NCBI GenBank assembly: GCA_004297005.1
Contig: SCVA01000005.1
Location: 1 to 64,000 of the forward strand
DNA: 64,000 bases
Reading direction: 5' to 3'
Source of the DNA: Nevskiaceae bacterium
Lineage (GTDB): Bacteria; Pseudomonadota; Gammaproteobacteria; Nevskiales; Nevskiaceae
The notes under the pieces: generated by a model
Told to the model about the DNA's origin: nothing
The model's input: only the letters and a program-made list of their open reading frames with translations
The model's database searches: none
Part shown: positions 51,852-61,022 of the stretch, piece after piece
How positions within the stretch are numbered: the stretch's first letter is position 1
Layout: each line of letters opens with the position of its first letter
Made by a program: the position numbers and the translations under genes

Positions 51852-52777
51852 GGCCGCGGCTCCGCGGCGGGCAAGGTCGGCGGCAGCGGGTCCGGCTTCA
51901 GGCCGCTCTTGCGCAGCACGAAGTCCTTCACATAGGTCATCACGTCCGACTGCCCTTGCAGCGGCTGACTCAGGGTGGCGACGATCCAGCCGTGGGTCAT
52001 CTTCGGGTAGATCACCGTCTCCACCGGCCCGCCGGCGGCGCGGACCTTGGCGGCGAAGTTGCGGGTGTTCTTTGGCCACACCGACTCGTCGTTCTCGCCG
52101 TGCAGCAGCAGCAGCGGCGGATTGCGGCCGTCGACATGGTTGATCGGCTGGGTATCGGCGTAGCGCTCCGGCGGGCCGAACATGTCCTTGAGGTCGGGAT
52201 CAGTGATCGGCATGAAGTCGTAGGGTCCAGCCAGACCGATCATCCCGGACAGCCAGAGCCGCGAACCGCCCACCGCCGACAGATAGGACTCGTCGGCGGC
52301 CAGCATCGCCGCGTTGTAGGCACCCGCGGAGTGCCCCATCACGAATACCCGGCCAACGTCGCCACCATACCGGGCGGCGTTTTCGTGGGCCCAGCGGACC
52401 GCCTGCGCGGAATCCTCGACAAAGGCCGGGAACTTCACCTGCGGATACAGTCGGTAGTCGGGCAACACCGCGACGAAGCCCTGCTTGGCTAGGGCGGCGC
52501 CGACGAATTCGTACAGGTCCTTGCTGCCCTCGCTCCAGCGGCCGCCGTAGAAAAACACCACCACCGGCGCATTCTGGCTGCCGTAGGGGGTGTAAACGTC
52601 CAGCTTCAGATTCTGCGCAGGGGCATAGACGATGTTGGTGGAACGGCTATAACCGTTCGTCGGTGTGAGGCCATTGAGCAATTGCTGACCGGAGCAGCCT
52701 CCGAGCAGGCCAGTCAGGGCCGAAAGCAGGCCAATACGCATCCAAAATCTCCGAAACACAGGCGATCTCTCCAGCAA
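51848..52777 (-). CDS. Alpha/beta-hydrolase lipoprotein (esterase/lipase)
   Basis: A 309-residue protein with a lipoprotein signal (LTGLLGGCS). Start may be 52777 or the ATG at 52741. The fold is carboxylesterase-like: VVVFFYGGRW, nucleophile Ser in VMGHSAGAYNAAML, Asp in LLLHGENDESV, and a catalytic His in TKMTHGWIVA-type context. It resembles the BD-FAE / carboxylesterase group. The 3' end overlaps the gamma-CA-like start. Confidence 0.8.
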   Translation of the reverse strand: MLERSPVFRRFWMRIGLLSALTGLLGGCSGQQLLNGLTPTNGYSRSTNIVYAPAQNLKLDVYTPYGSQNAPVVVFFYGGRWSEGSKDLYEFVGAALAKQGFVAVLPDYRLYPQVKFPAFVEDSAQAVRWAHENAARYGGDVGRVFVMGHSAGAYNAAMLAADESYLSAVGGSRLWLSGMIGLAGPYDFMPITDPDLKDMFGPPERYADTQPINHVDGRNPPLLLLHGENDESVWPKNTRNFAAKVRAAGGPVETVIYPKMTHGWIVATLSQPLQGQSDVMTYVKDFVLRKSGLKPDPLPPTLPAAEPRP

Positions 52778-52839
52778 CGGGGCTCAACAGCGGCAACACC
52801 AACTATGCCTGCTTACGCTTGGCAATGGCGGGCGGAGGC

Positions 52840-52871
52840 AAAAAAAGAAGGCCCTCCTTGTGGGAGGGCCT
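52840..52871 (-). terminator. Orphan intrinsic terminator on the minus strand
   Basis: Read on the minus strand, AGGCCCTCC/GGAGGGCCT (52863-52871 with 52849-52857, loop 52858-52862) is followed by TTC and seven T (52840-52846). There is no minus-strand protein gene ending just to the right: the next gene rightward begins at 53323 on the plus strand. The esterase gene at 51848-52777 starts downstream of it. It should therefore end a non-coding transcript. Confidence 0.75.
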
Positions 52872-53322
52872 AAGCGGAACGGTCAAACCGTCTGGGAAGG
52901 ACGGTAGGGATGAATTGCCTTGGGGAGGGCGTCAAGACCGTTCCGAAGGGAACGTTGATAGTTGAGCGCATCGCACACTGTCTCGTGCTTTTACGATGCT
53001 GCTCAGAGCCAAATGGTCGCAGAAAAGTTCATTCAATGACAAATCCTTCTGTCTGCCGCCCAACGGCGGCGGCCGGGTCAGTGCAAGCTGAAGCCCGAAA
53101 GGCAATTTTCAATGGCTTGTTTCTGTTTATTTTTCATACGCTTATATGCAGACCTGAAACCTGTCACGAAATTCACATTTAGCTCCGCAGGTCGATAAAA
53201 ATTTTTGCACACACCGTTCATAATTACTGAATTCAAGCTCCGGCAGGCCCGCCTGCCTTGCAAGCAGGCCCGGCCGTCTCCATCGTTTTCTTCCTTACTT
53301 TCATCACCCGTGAGCGCCTGCC
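52872..53322 (-). ncRNA. Candidate small-RNA locus (intergenic, 5' end not defined)
   Basis: The 451 bp to the right of the orphan terminator contain no convincing protein gene. Near the terminator there are more stems: 52887-52892/52900-52905 (ACCGTC/GACGGT) and 52939-52944/52949-52954 (CGTTCC/GGAACG). Farther right (about 53085-53235) the DNA is unusually AT-rich for this window. A transcript read on the minus strand and ending at 52840 would explain the terminator. No known RNA family was recognised, and the start site is unknown. The region also carries the 5' leader of prlC. Confidence 0.35.
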
Positions 53323-55356
53323 GTGCCCATCGCACAAGAATTCCCCGCCTTTGACCGCCTGCGCCCGGAGAACGCCACTCAGGAGCTGGACGCGGTTCTG
53401 TCCCGTAACCGGCAGGAACTGAACCAACTGCTTAGCCGGCGGGAACATCGCTGGGAAACCCTGGTGGAGCCGCTGGAAGAAATGGGTGATCGCTTGTCGC
53501 GCGTCTGGGGGCCGATCTCCCACCTGTTCGGGGTCTGGAGCACGCCGGAATGGCGGGCTGCTTACAACGCCGGCCTCCCCAAGGTCACCGAGTACGGCGT
53601 CGAGGTCTCGCAGAACGAGGCGCTGTTCCAGGCCTATCGCTCGCTGGCCGACAGTCCGGCATTCGCGAACTACTCCCCAACCCGCCGCAAGCTGGTGGAA
53701 GACGCCCTGCGCGACTTCAAGCTATCTGGCATCGCCTTGCCGCCAGAGCAAAAGGAGCGCTTCAAGGCCATCAGCCTGCGTCTGTCGGAGCTGCAGGCCA
53801 AGTTCGAGGAAAACGTCATGGACTGCGTCCAGGCCTGGCAGTGCCTGGTCGCCGAGGAGTCCGAGCTGAATGGCATGACCGAAGACGCCAAGTCCGCCGC
53901 CCGCGCCAAGGCGCGCGACAAGGGGCTGGACGGCTGGCTGCTGACACTCGACTTCCCCAGCTATGACGCAGTGACCACCCGGTGCCGCAACCGGGCTCTG
54001 CGCCAGAAGCTCTACGAGGCCTACGCCACCCGTGCCAGCGAGGTCGGCCCGCACGAGCCCTGCCACGACAACAGCGCGTTGATGAGCGAGATTCTGGCAC
54101 TGCGGCGGGAAGAGGCAGAGCTGCTCGGCTATCCGGACTACGCGGCGCTGTCGCTGGCCACCAAGATGGCGGACTCGCCGGAGGAGGTCGAGCAGTTTCT
54201 GCACGAACTGGCGCGCAAGGCGCGCCCGCGCGCCCTGCAGGAGCTGGACGAACTGCGGCAGCTCGCGGCGGCCGACGGCGTCAACGAGCTGCAGGCCTGG
54301 GATACCGCCTATTACTCGGAGCAGCTCAGGGAAAAGACCCTGGGCCTGTCCGACGAGGCGCTGCGCCCCTACTTTCCTTTCCCGCAGGTGCTGCGCGGCA
54401 TGTTCGATCTGGTCGAACGCCTGTTCGGCGTCCGCATCGCGCCGCTGGAAGGCGTGTCGACCTGGCACCCGGATGTCAGCGTCTACTCCCTGGCCCATGC
54501 CGATGGCGAGTGGATTGGCGCTTTCTACCTGGACCCCTATTCGCGTCCGGAAACGAAGCGTGGTGGCGCCTGGATGGACGAGTGCATCGGCCGGCGTCGG
54601 CTGGCAGTCGGCGGTCTGCAGCTACCGGTGGCCTATCTGGTCTGCAACTTCACCCCGCCCCAGCCCGGCCAGCCAGCGCTGCTGACCCATGACGAAGTGC
54701 TGACCCTGTTCCACGAATTCGGCCACGGCCTGCACCACCTGCTGACCCGCGTCGAGGAAGGCGCCCTGGCCGGCATCCGCGGCGTCGAATGGGACGCGGT
54801 CGAGTTGCCCAGCCAGTTCATGGAGAACTGGTGCTACGAGCCCAGCACCCTCAAGCTTTTTGCCCGCCACTGGCAAACTGGCGAACCCATGCCGGACGCG
54901 ATGATCGAGCAACTGCGGGCGGATCGTCGCTTCCAGTCGGGTCTGGCCACGCTGCGGCAAGTGGAGTTCGCGCTGTTTGACCTGAGCCTGCATCGTGACG
55001 CGCAGACGCCCAGCAGCCAGCGTCTGCTGGAACTGCTGAATACCATCCGCGACGAGGTTTCAGTGTTGAAACCACCGGCCTTGAATCGCATGCCCTGGAG
55101 TTTCGGCCATATCTTTGCCGGCGGTTATGCAGCGGGTTATTACAGCTATAAATGGGCCGAAGTTCTCTCCTCCGACGCTTTCGCGGCATTCGAGGAGGCC
55201 GGCTTTACCCAGGAAGTTGGGCATCGTTTCCGCGATGCCATCCTCGCCGCCGGCGGTTCACGGCCGGCCATGGGCAATTTCGTCGAATTCCGAGGCCGAA
55301 AACCGGTGGTGGAACCGCTATTGCGGCATTCCGGCCTTTTGGAACCCAGCGAATAG
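53323..55356 (+). CDS. prlC: Oligopeptidase A (M3 family)
   Basis: A 677-residue zinc metallopeptidase close to the ~680 residues of E. coli OpdA/PrlC. The zinc site is HEFGH (464-468) within LFHEFGHGLHHLL, with the third ligand Glu in the following ENWCYEP helix. FAGGYAAGYYSYKWAEVLSSD is the C-terminal substrate-binding block. It degrades signal peptides and oligopeptides in the cytoplasm. The GTG start lacks a strong ribosome site. Confidence 0.93.
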   Translation: MPIAQEFPAFDRLRPENATQELDAVLSRNRQELNQLLSRREHRWETLVEPLEEMGDRLSRVWGPISHLFGVWSTPEWRAAYNAGLPKVTEYGVEVSQNEALFQAYRSLADSPAFANYSPTRRKLVEDALRDFKLSGIALPPEQKERFKAISLRLSELQAKFEENVMDCVQAWQCLVAEESELNGMTEDAKSAARAKARDKGLDGWLLTLDFPSYDAVTTRCRNRALRQKLYEAYATRASEVGPHEPCHDNSALMSEILALRREEAELLGYPDYAALSLATKMADSPEEVEQFLHELARKARPRALQELDELRQLAAADGVNELQAWDTAYYSEQLREKTLGLSDEALRPYFPFPQVLRGMFDLVERLFGVRIAPLEGVSTWHPDVSVYSLAHADGEWIGAFYLDPYSRPETKRGGAWMDECIGRRRLAVGGLQLPVAYLVCNFTPPQPGQPALLTHDEVLTLFHEFGHGLHHLLTRVEEGALAGIRGVEWDAVELPSQFMENWCYEPSTLKLFARHWQTGEPMPDAMIEQLRADRRFQSGLATLRQVEFALFDLSLHRDAQTPSSQRLLELLNTIRDEVSVLKPPALNRMPWSFGHIFAGGYAAGYYSYKWAEVLSSDAFAAFEEAGFTQEVGHRFRDAILAAGGSRPAMGNFVEFRGRKPVVEPLLRHSGLLEPSE

Positions 55357-55448
55357 CCCGTTTGTAAACTCCCGTTTCAATTTCATTCAAATTGCCGCAA
55401 AATGAGGCGTCGCAAGCCGCGGCGCTCACCAAATTATTGAATTCGGCC

Positions 55449-55778
55449 ATGAACGAACTCGAAAAACTCTCTCTTGAAGAATTACTGAGCCTGCAGCAGC
55501 GGGTTGCCACGGAAATCGACAGCCGCCGTTCGGCCGAGAAAGCCAAGGCCCAGCAGGAAATCCTGGCTCTAGCCAGTCGTTACGGCCTCGCCGTCCAGTT
55601 CGCGGGGGGCAGCGCTGCCACCAAAGCCGCCAAGCCCAAGAGCAGCGGCACCGTGGCGCCCAAGTACCGCCACCCGCAGGACGCGTCGCTGACCTGGACC
55701 GGCCGCGGCCGCTCGCCGGTCTGGGTCGCCGAGTGGAAGACCAAGCATGGCTCGCTGGACGGCATCACCATCAAATAG
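55449..55778 (+). CDS. H-NS-family nucleoid protein
   Basis: A 109-residue protein with a coiled-coil-prone N-terminal part (LSLEELLSLQQRVATEIDSRR) and the C-terminal H-NS DNA-binding motif YRHPQDASLTWTGRGRSPVW. The AT-hook-like GRGR core is intact. It is expected to bind AT-rich DNA and silence acquired genes. ATG 55449 was preferred over 55392 because it starts the coiled coil. It is convergent with rho across a bidirectional terminator. Confidence 0.88.
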   Translation: MNELEKLSLEELLSLQQRVATEIDSRRSAEKAKAQQEILALASRYGLAVQFAGGSAATKAAKPKSSGTVAPKYRHPQDASLTWTGRGRSPVWVAEWKTKHGSLDGITIK

Positions 55779-55854
55779 GCGAGTGAACCCTTGGCGACCC
55801 TGGCTCGCGAGCACGGCGATGCCACCGGTCGGACTTGGTTCTTCCGCAAGCAGG

Positions 55855-55890
55855 CAATAAAAAACCGCGCCTAGGCGCGGTTTTTTATTG
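55855..55890. terminator. Perfect 36-bp palindrome, bidirectional terminator
   Basis: The sequence from CAATAAAAAACCGCGCC to its exact complement, centred on CTAG at 55871-55874, is a perfect 36-bp palindrome with T runs on both strands. It terminates the hns-like gene on one side and rho on the other. Confidence 0.95.
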
Positions 55891-55911
55891 GTCGGGATTC
55901 CGAAGCCCGGA

Positions 55912-57561
55912 TCAATTGCGCTTCATCGAATCAAAGAAGTCAGCATTGGTCTTGGTGTGGCGCAAACGATCAAACAGCAACTCCATCGCAGCCAGTTCGT
56001 CCATGGAATGCAGGAGCTTGCGAAGTATCCAGACCTTGTTGAGATCCTGCGGATTCATCATCAATTCTTCCTTGCGGGTGCCGGAACGATTGATATTGAT
56101 GGCCGGGAACACCCGCTTTTCGGCGATGCGGCGCTCCAGGTGGATCTCCATATTGCCGGTGCCCTTGAACTCCTCGTAAATCACCTCGTCCATCTTGCTG
56201 CCGGTATCAACCAAGGCGGTAGCGATGATGGTGAGGCTGCCGCCTTCTTCGATATTGCGGGCGGCGCCGAAGAAGCGCTTGGGCTTTTGCAGGGCGTTGG
56301 CATCGACACCGCCGGACAGCACCTTGCCGGAGCTGGGCGCCACGGTGTTGTAGGCGCGCGCCAGGCGGGTGATGGAGTCGAGCAGGATCACCACATCGCG
56401 CTTGTGCTCGACCAGGCGCTTGGCCTTTTCGATCACCATCTCGGCGACCTGTACATGGCGGGATGCCGGCTCGTCGAAAGTACTAGCCACCACCTCGCCG
56501 CGCACCGTGCGCTGCATGTCGGTGACTTCTTCCGGACGCTCGTCGATCAACAGCACGATCAGGTAGGCGTCGGGATAGTTGGCCGCCAGCGACTGCGCGA
56601 TGTTCTGCATCAGGATGGTCTTGCCGGCCTTGGGCGGCGAGACGATCAGGCCGCGCTGGCCCTTGCCGAACGGCGCCACGATGTCGACCACACGGGCGGT
56701 GATGTCCTCGGTGGTGCCGTTGCCGCGCTCCATCTTGTACTGCTCATTGGCGAACAGTGGCGTCAGGTTCTCGAAGCTGACCTTCTTGCGGCTGGCTTCC
56801 GGCGGCTCGTAGTTGATCGAGTCCACCCGCAGCAGCGCGAAGTAGCGTTCGCCGTCCTTGGGCGAGCGCACCCGGCCGTGGATGGTGTCGCCGGTGCGCA
56901 GGTTGAAGCGGCGCACCTGGCTGGGCGAGACGAACACGTCGTCCGGGCCGGCCTGGTAGCTGGAATCCGGGGTGCGCAGGAAGCCGTACTGGCCATCCGG
57001 CATCACCTCCATCACGCCGTCGGCCATGATGTGGTCACCGCGCTTCGCCGCCGCCTTGAGCAGGGCGAAGATCAGATCCTGCTTCTTGGTGCGGGCGATG
57101 TTTTCCAGCCCCAGTTGCTCGGCCATCTCCAGCAACTCCGCCGCCGACTTCTTCTTGAGATCGGCGATGTGCAGGATCTTTGGCGGCTCCAAGCTAACCG
57201 GCTGCCCGGCATGACCAGGCACATGGCCATTGCCATTGCCATTGCCATTGGGTCGCGGCTGACGTCGCGGCTGGTCGTCGTAGTCACCCGGCTCGTCGCT
57301 CATCTGCGGCGGCGGTGGGATCGGTGCGTCGTAGCCGGGCGGGATGGCTCCCGGCGGCAGCGGCTGGCCGTTTTCATCAAGGAAAACTGGCGCCTGCGCT
57401 GCGGCGGCGGCTTGCTGGGCCAGCAACTGCGCCTGTGCCTCTTCCTCGGCGAGGAAATCCTCGACGTCCATGGGCAGGCCTTGCTGCTGATGCGAACCTG
57501 AGCCTTGGCCAGGTCCGCGGCCCTTGTTGCGATGCCCGTGGAAGCGACGACGATTTTTCAT
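55912..57561 (-). CDS. rho: Transcription termination factor Rho with long N-terminal extension
   Basis: The conserved Rho core begins near residue 130 ([21 protein letters not shown]). It holds the RNA-binding OSB domain ([11 protein letters not shown]), Walker A (PPKAGKT), Walker B ([16 protein letters not shown]) and the secondary RNA-site [21 protein letters not shown]. coli Rho is 419 residues, so ~130 are extra: Gln/Pro/Ala-rich, with an NGNGNGNG run coded by a (CCATTG)4 repeat at 57227-57250. ATG 57561 is preferred; a TTG at 57597 overlapping the trxA stop is possible. The trxA-rho order is conserved. Confidence 0.95.
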   Translation of the reverse strand: MKNRRRFHGHRNKGRGPGQGSGSHQQQGLPMDVEDFLAEEEAQAQLLAQQAAAAAQAPVFLDENGQPLPPGAIPPGYDAPIPPPPQMSDEPGDYDDQPRRQPRPNGNGNGNGHVPGHAGQPVSLEPPKILHIADLKKKSAAELLEMAEQLGLENIARTKKQDLIFALLKAAAKRGDHIMADGVMEVMPDGQYGFLRTPDSSYQAGPDDVFVSPSQVRRFNLRTGDTIHGRVRSPKDGERYFALLRVDSINYEPPEASRKKVSFENLTPLFANEQYKMERGNGTTEDITARVVDIVAPFGKGQRGLIVSPPKAGKTILMQNIAQSLAANYPDAYLIVLLIDERPEEVTDMQRTVRGEVVASTFDEPASRHVQVAEMVIEKAKRLVEHKRDVVILLDSITRLARAYNTVAPSSGKVLSGGVDANALQKPKRFFGAARNIEEGGSLTIIATALVDTGSKMDEVIYEEFKGTGNMEIHLERRIAEKRVFPAININRSGTRKEELMMNPQDLNKVWILRKLLHSMDELAAMELLFDRLRHTKTNADFFDSMKRN

Positions 57562-57589
57562 CGAGGAAGACGGCGGTTTCGGAGGTTGT

Positions 57590-57919
57590 TTAGACAAGGT
57601 GTGGGGTCACGAAAGCGGCAAGCTGGGCCTTGGCGACCGCGCCTACCTGGGTGCCGGCGGGAGCGCCGTTCTTGAACAAAATCAGGGTGGGAATGCCGCG
57701 AATGCCAAACTTCGGCGGCGTTCCCGGGTTTTCGTCGACGTTGAGCTTGACCACCTTCAGCTTGCCGGCGTTTTCGGCGGCGACCTGCTCCAGGATCGGC
57801 GCGATCATGCGGCAGGGGCCGCACCATTCGGCCCAGAAATCGACCAGAACCGGCAGGTCGGACTTCAGGACGTCCTGCTCGAAGGAGGTGTCGGTAACAG
57901 CGCTGATGTGTTCGCTCAT
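57590..57919 (-). CDS. trxA: Thioredoxin
   Basis: A 109-residue thioredoxin with the active site [13 protein letters not shown] (Cys33-Cys36 region) and the cis-Pro [10 protein letters not shown] segment. Reduces protein disulfides and could recycle ArsC in this genome. Lies just upstream of rho in the same direction, as in E. coli. Confidence 0.96.
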   Translation of the reverse strand: MSEHISAVTDTSFEQDVLKSDLPVLVDFWAEWCGPCRMIAPILEQVAAENAGKLKVVKLNVDENPGTPPKFGIRGIPTLILFKNGAPAGTQVGAVAKAQLAAFVTPHLV

Positions 57920-58232
57920 GGGAAAAACTCCGGTGGATGGGGCGCGCGGGGAGAGGGGTTTTAAGGCGCAAACCCAGAGTGGGGATCGCGCGCTTCAAAC
58001 GCAACGCTAGCCAGCGCGAATCGCGATTGAATCTTTCAGCGAGTGGGATTGATTGGCTTGATGGGCTCGGTGCCACAGCGGGCGTCGGTTTGGGACTTGC
58101 CACGCGAGAGCCGTATAGTTACGAAGTATTTGAATTGATCCCGAAGCCATTTGCAAGCCGCCAGACGGCTTTGCCGAAGCCTCATACCCGCCCATGCGCC
58201 CCTGCTGTCGGCCGGCGCAGCACTCCAACTCG
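57920..58232. promoter_or_regulatory. Divergent trxA / rhlB intergenic region
   Basis: The 313-bp gap holds no gene. Toward rhlB, TTGGGA (58090-58095) and TATAGT (58114-58119) are spaced by 18 bp and may be its promoter. A trxA promoter was not clearly resolved. No structured RNA was recognised. Confidence 0.35.
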
Positions 58233-59525
58233 ATGAAACCCGATCACTTAAGCGACGTCACCTTCGCCTCACTCGACCTCCATCCGCTCCTGCTCTCGGG
58301 CCTGGAAAAACTCGGCTACGGCCATTGCACACCGATCCAGGCCGCCTGCCTGCCACGCGCCCTCGCTGGCCATGATCTCGCCGGCCAGGCACAGACCGGC
58401 ACCGGCAAGACCGCGGCCTTCCTGCTGGCCACCATGCAACACCTGCTGACCAACGCCCCGCGTTCGCCGGAAGGCGTGGTCGCTCCCGGCGCCTTCATGC
58501 TCGCCCCAACCCGCGAGCTCGCAGTGCAGATTTACAACGACGCCAAGGCTCTGGGCGCCGACACCGGGCTGTCGATGACGGTCTGCTACGGCGGCGCCGG
58601 CTATGAGCAGCAGCGCGCCGAGATCGAACGCGGCGTCGACATCCTGATCGGCACCCCCGGCCGACTGATCGACTTCTACAAGCAGAAGCTCTACACCCTG
58701 GACTACGTCGAGATCATGGTGCTGGACGAGGCCGACCGCATGTTCGATCTCGGCTTTATCGACGACATCCGCTATCTGCTGCGCAAGATGCCTCCGCCGG
58801 CCGAACGCAAGAGCTACCTGTTCTCGGCCACACTCAGCCACCGGGTACTGGAACTGGCCTTCGAGCACATGAAACCGGACGTGCAGAAGATCGAAATCGA
58901 GCCCGAGCAGGTCACCGCCGAGCGCGTGAAACAGGCGCTGCTACACATCTCCAATAGCGACAAGCTGCAGGCCCTGATCGGCCTGCTGCGCCAGCACGAT
59001 CCGGTGCGTACCCTGGTGTTCGTCAACACCAAGCGCGACTGCGAGCAGGTGGAGAACGCGCTCAACCTCAATGGCTTCCAGGCCGCCACGCTGTCCGGCG
59101 ACGTCGCTCAGACCCGGCGCCTGAAGCTGCTTCAGGACTTCAAGGACGGCAAGCTACCGATCCTGGTCGCCACCGATGTCGCCGCCCGCGGCCTGCACAT
59201 TGGCGGCGTCACCCACGTCATCAACTTCGATCTGCCGCAGGACGCCGCCGACTACGTGCATCGCATCGGCCGCACCGCGCGCGCCGGCGCTCAGGGCGAT
59301 GCGATTTCGTTCTGCTGCGAGAGCTATGTCTACTCGTTGCCGGATATCGAGACCTACATCGGCATGCGCATTCCGCCGCTGCCGGAGAGTGTCGAGCAGC
59401 TCAAGGCCGGCGTGCCTGATTACGTCGCTCCACCGCGCCCCAGCCGCGACTTCCGTGGCGGCCCGCGCCGTGGCGGTAGTGGCGGCCGTCCGGGCGGCGG
59501 TCGCGGCGGCCCGCGCCGCCGCTAG
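58233..59525 (+). CDS. rhlB: ATP-dependent DEAD-box RNA helicase RhlB
   Basis: A 430-residue DEAD-box helicase with Q-motif, AQTGTGKTAAF (motif I), APTRELA (Ia), GTPGRL (Ib), VLDEADRMFD (II), SATL (III) and HRIGRTARAG (VI). The C-tail is Arg/Gly-rich. RhlB unwinds RNA for the degradosome. The divergent placement relative to trxA-rho is the same as in E. coli, supporting RhlB over other DEAD helicases. ATG 58233 follows the start of homology; an ATG at 58194 is open. Confidence 0.93.
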   Translation: MKPDHLSDVTFASLDLHPLLLSGLEKLGYGHCTPIQAACLPRALAGHDLAGQAQTGTGKTAAFLLATMQHLLTNAPRSPEGVVAPGAFMLAPTRELAVQIYNDAKALGADTGLSMTVCYGGAGYEQQRAEIERGVDILIGTPGRLIDFYKQKLYTLDYVEIMVLDEADRMFDLGFIDDIRYLLRKMPPPAERKSYLFSATLSHRVLELAFEHMKPDVQKIEIEPEQVTAERVKQALLHISNSDKLQALIGLLRQHDPVRTLVFVNTKRDCEQVENALNLNGFQAATLSGDVAQTRRLKLLQDFKDGKLPILVATDVAARGLHIGGVTHVINFDLPQDAADYVHRIGRTARAGAQGDAISFCCESYVYSLPDIETYIGMRIPPLPESVEQLKAGVPDYVAPPRPSRDFRGGPRRGGSGGRPGGGRGGPRRR

Positions 59526-59546
59526 CGCAACGCCCGCGGCGCCGCG

Positions 59547-60212
59547 CTAGAGCGGAAGCAAATCCGGCAGTCGGTTGACTGCCGGAAACTCGGTGATATC
59601 GCGCGGCGGCTGACCGCTATCGGGATGGGCGATGGCCAACACCTGGCCGATGCCAAATTCGCGCGCGGCGCGCAGCACCGGCAGGCTGTCATCGACGAAC
59701 AGCGCCTGCTCGCGCGGGAATGGGTAGCGCGCCATCAGGCCGCTCCAGAACTCCGGCGTCTCCTTGGGCGCGCCGAAGTCGTGCGAGCAGACGATGTGGT
59801 CGAAATAGCCGCTTAGGCCGGTGTGCTCCAGTTTCAGCGACCAACTGTCGCGGTGGGCGTTGGTGGCCAGCCAGACCTGCTTACCGGAGCCGCGCAACGC
59901 ACGCAGAAAGTCCTCGGTGCCCTCCAGCGCACGGATGCGCTCGCGGGTGGCGCGCTTGAGCGCGGCCATGTTGAGGCCAGTGAGACGGCTCCAGTGATCG
60001 GTGCAATACCAAGGCAGCGTGTGCTGCAAACCGGTGAAGTGCGGCTCCAGCGCGGCGCGCGCGGCCTCCACGCTCAAGCCCTGCGCGGCGGCATAGGCCT
60101 GCGGCACATGTTCGCGCCAGAAGTAGTTGTCGTAGGCGAGATCGAGCAGGGTGCCATCCATATCCAGCAGCACCCAGTCAACCCTCATCCAGTCCACGAG
60201 TTTGGCTTTCAT
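59547..60212 (-). CDS. HAD-family hydrolase (YrfG-like nucleotidase)
   Basis: A 221-residue HAD-superfamily phosphatase. Motif I DMDGTLLDLAYDN supplies the nucleophile Asp, motif II is TNAHRDSW, the Lys is in GAPKETPEF and motif IV is FVDDSLPVL. Resembles the GMP/IMP nucleotidase YrfG, which lies near cysQ/nudE in related bacteria. Divergent from cysQ with an 18-bp gap. Confidence 0.85.
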   Translation of the reverse strand: MKAKLVDWMRVDWVLLDMDGTLLDLAYDNYFWREHVPQAYAAAQGLSVEAARAALEPHFTGLQHTLPWYCTDHWSRLTGLNMAALKRATRERIRALEGTEDFLRALRGSGKQVWLATNAHRDSWSLKLEHTGLSGYFDHIVCSHDFGAPKETPEFWSGLMARYPFPREQALFVDDSLPVLRAAREFGIGQVLAIAHPDSGQPPRDITEFPAVNRLPDLLPL

Positions 60213-60230
60213 CCTGCCTATGATACGGGC

Positions 60231-61022
60231 ATGAATACCCACGACCTGCTGGACGCCGTCACCCGCATTGCGCTGGACGCCGGCCGCGAGATCTCGCGCA
60301 TCTACGAATCCGACTTCGCGGTACAGAGCAAGGGCGACGATTCGCCGCTCACCGAGGCCGACCTCGCCGCCCAGCGCTGCATCGCCGCCGGACTCGCGGC
60401 GCTGACGCCGGAGGTGCCGCTGATCTCCGAGGAGAGTCCGCTGGCCCCGCATGCCGAACGCCGGCTGTGGCCACGCTACTGGCTGATCGACCCGCTGGAT
60501 GGCACTCGCGAGTTCATCAAGCGCAATGGCGAGTTCACCGTCAACATCGCGCTGATCGAAGCCGGCCAGCCGGTGCTGGGCGTGGTGCACGCACCGGCGT
60601 TGGATGTCACCTACAGCGCGGCCCGCGGCCTCGGCAGCTACAAGGGCCTGGGCAGCGAACGCGTGGCCCTGCGCACGCGAACGCTACCGGCGCGGCCGGT
60701 GTTTCTGGTCAGCCGCTCGCACCGCGACCCGCGTCTGGAGGCCTTCCTGGCGCGCGCCCCGGCGCACGATGCCGACAGCGTCGGCTCCTCGCTGAAGTTC
60801 TGCCGCGTCGCCGAAGGCATCGCCGACCTGTATCCGCGCCTGGGACCGACCAGCGAATGGGATACCGCCGCCGCCCAGTGCGTGCTGGAAGTGGCGGGCG
60901 GCGCGGTGCTGCGCCTGCCCGACCTGCAACCTCTGGACTACAACGGCAAGGACTCGATCCTCAATCCGGAGTTCATCGCCGTCGGCGACCGCAGCGCCGA
61001 CTGGCGCGCCCTGTTCGGATGA
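60231..61022 (+). CDS. cysQ: 3'(2'),5'-bisphosphate nucleotidase CysQ
   Basis: A 263-residue inositol-monophosphatase-superfamily enzyme. The metal motifs are SEES (ISEESPLA), DPLDGTREFIKRNGEFTVN and WDTAAAQCVLE. It hydrolyses PAP (3'-phosphoadenosine 5'-phosphate) to AMP in sulfate assimilation. Its TGA overlaps the following ATG (ATGA). Confidence 0.93.
   Translation: MNTHDLLDAVTRIALDAGREISRIYESDFAVQSKGDDSPLTEADLAAQRCIAAGLAALTPEVPLISEESPLAPHAERRLWPRYWLIDPLDGTREFIKRNGEFTVNIALIEAGQPVLGVVHAPALDVTYSAARGLGSYKGLGSERVALRTRTLPARPVFLVSRSHRDPRLEAFLARAPAHDADSVGSSLKFCRVAEGIADLYPRLGPTSEWDTAAAQCVLEVAGGAVLRLPDLQPLDYNGKDSILNPEFIAVGDRSADWRALFG

Noticed and set aside
53078-53335. 85-residue minus-strand frame in the prlC upstream gap
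   Set aside because: No start context, no family pattern and overlap with the prlC start; a non-coding transcript fits the orphan terminator better.
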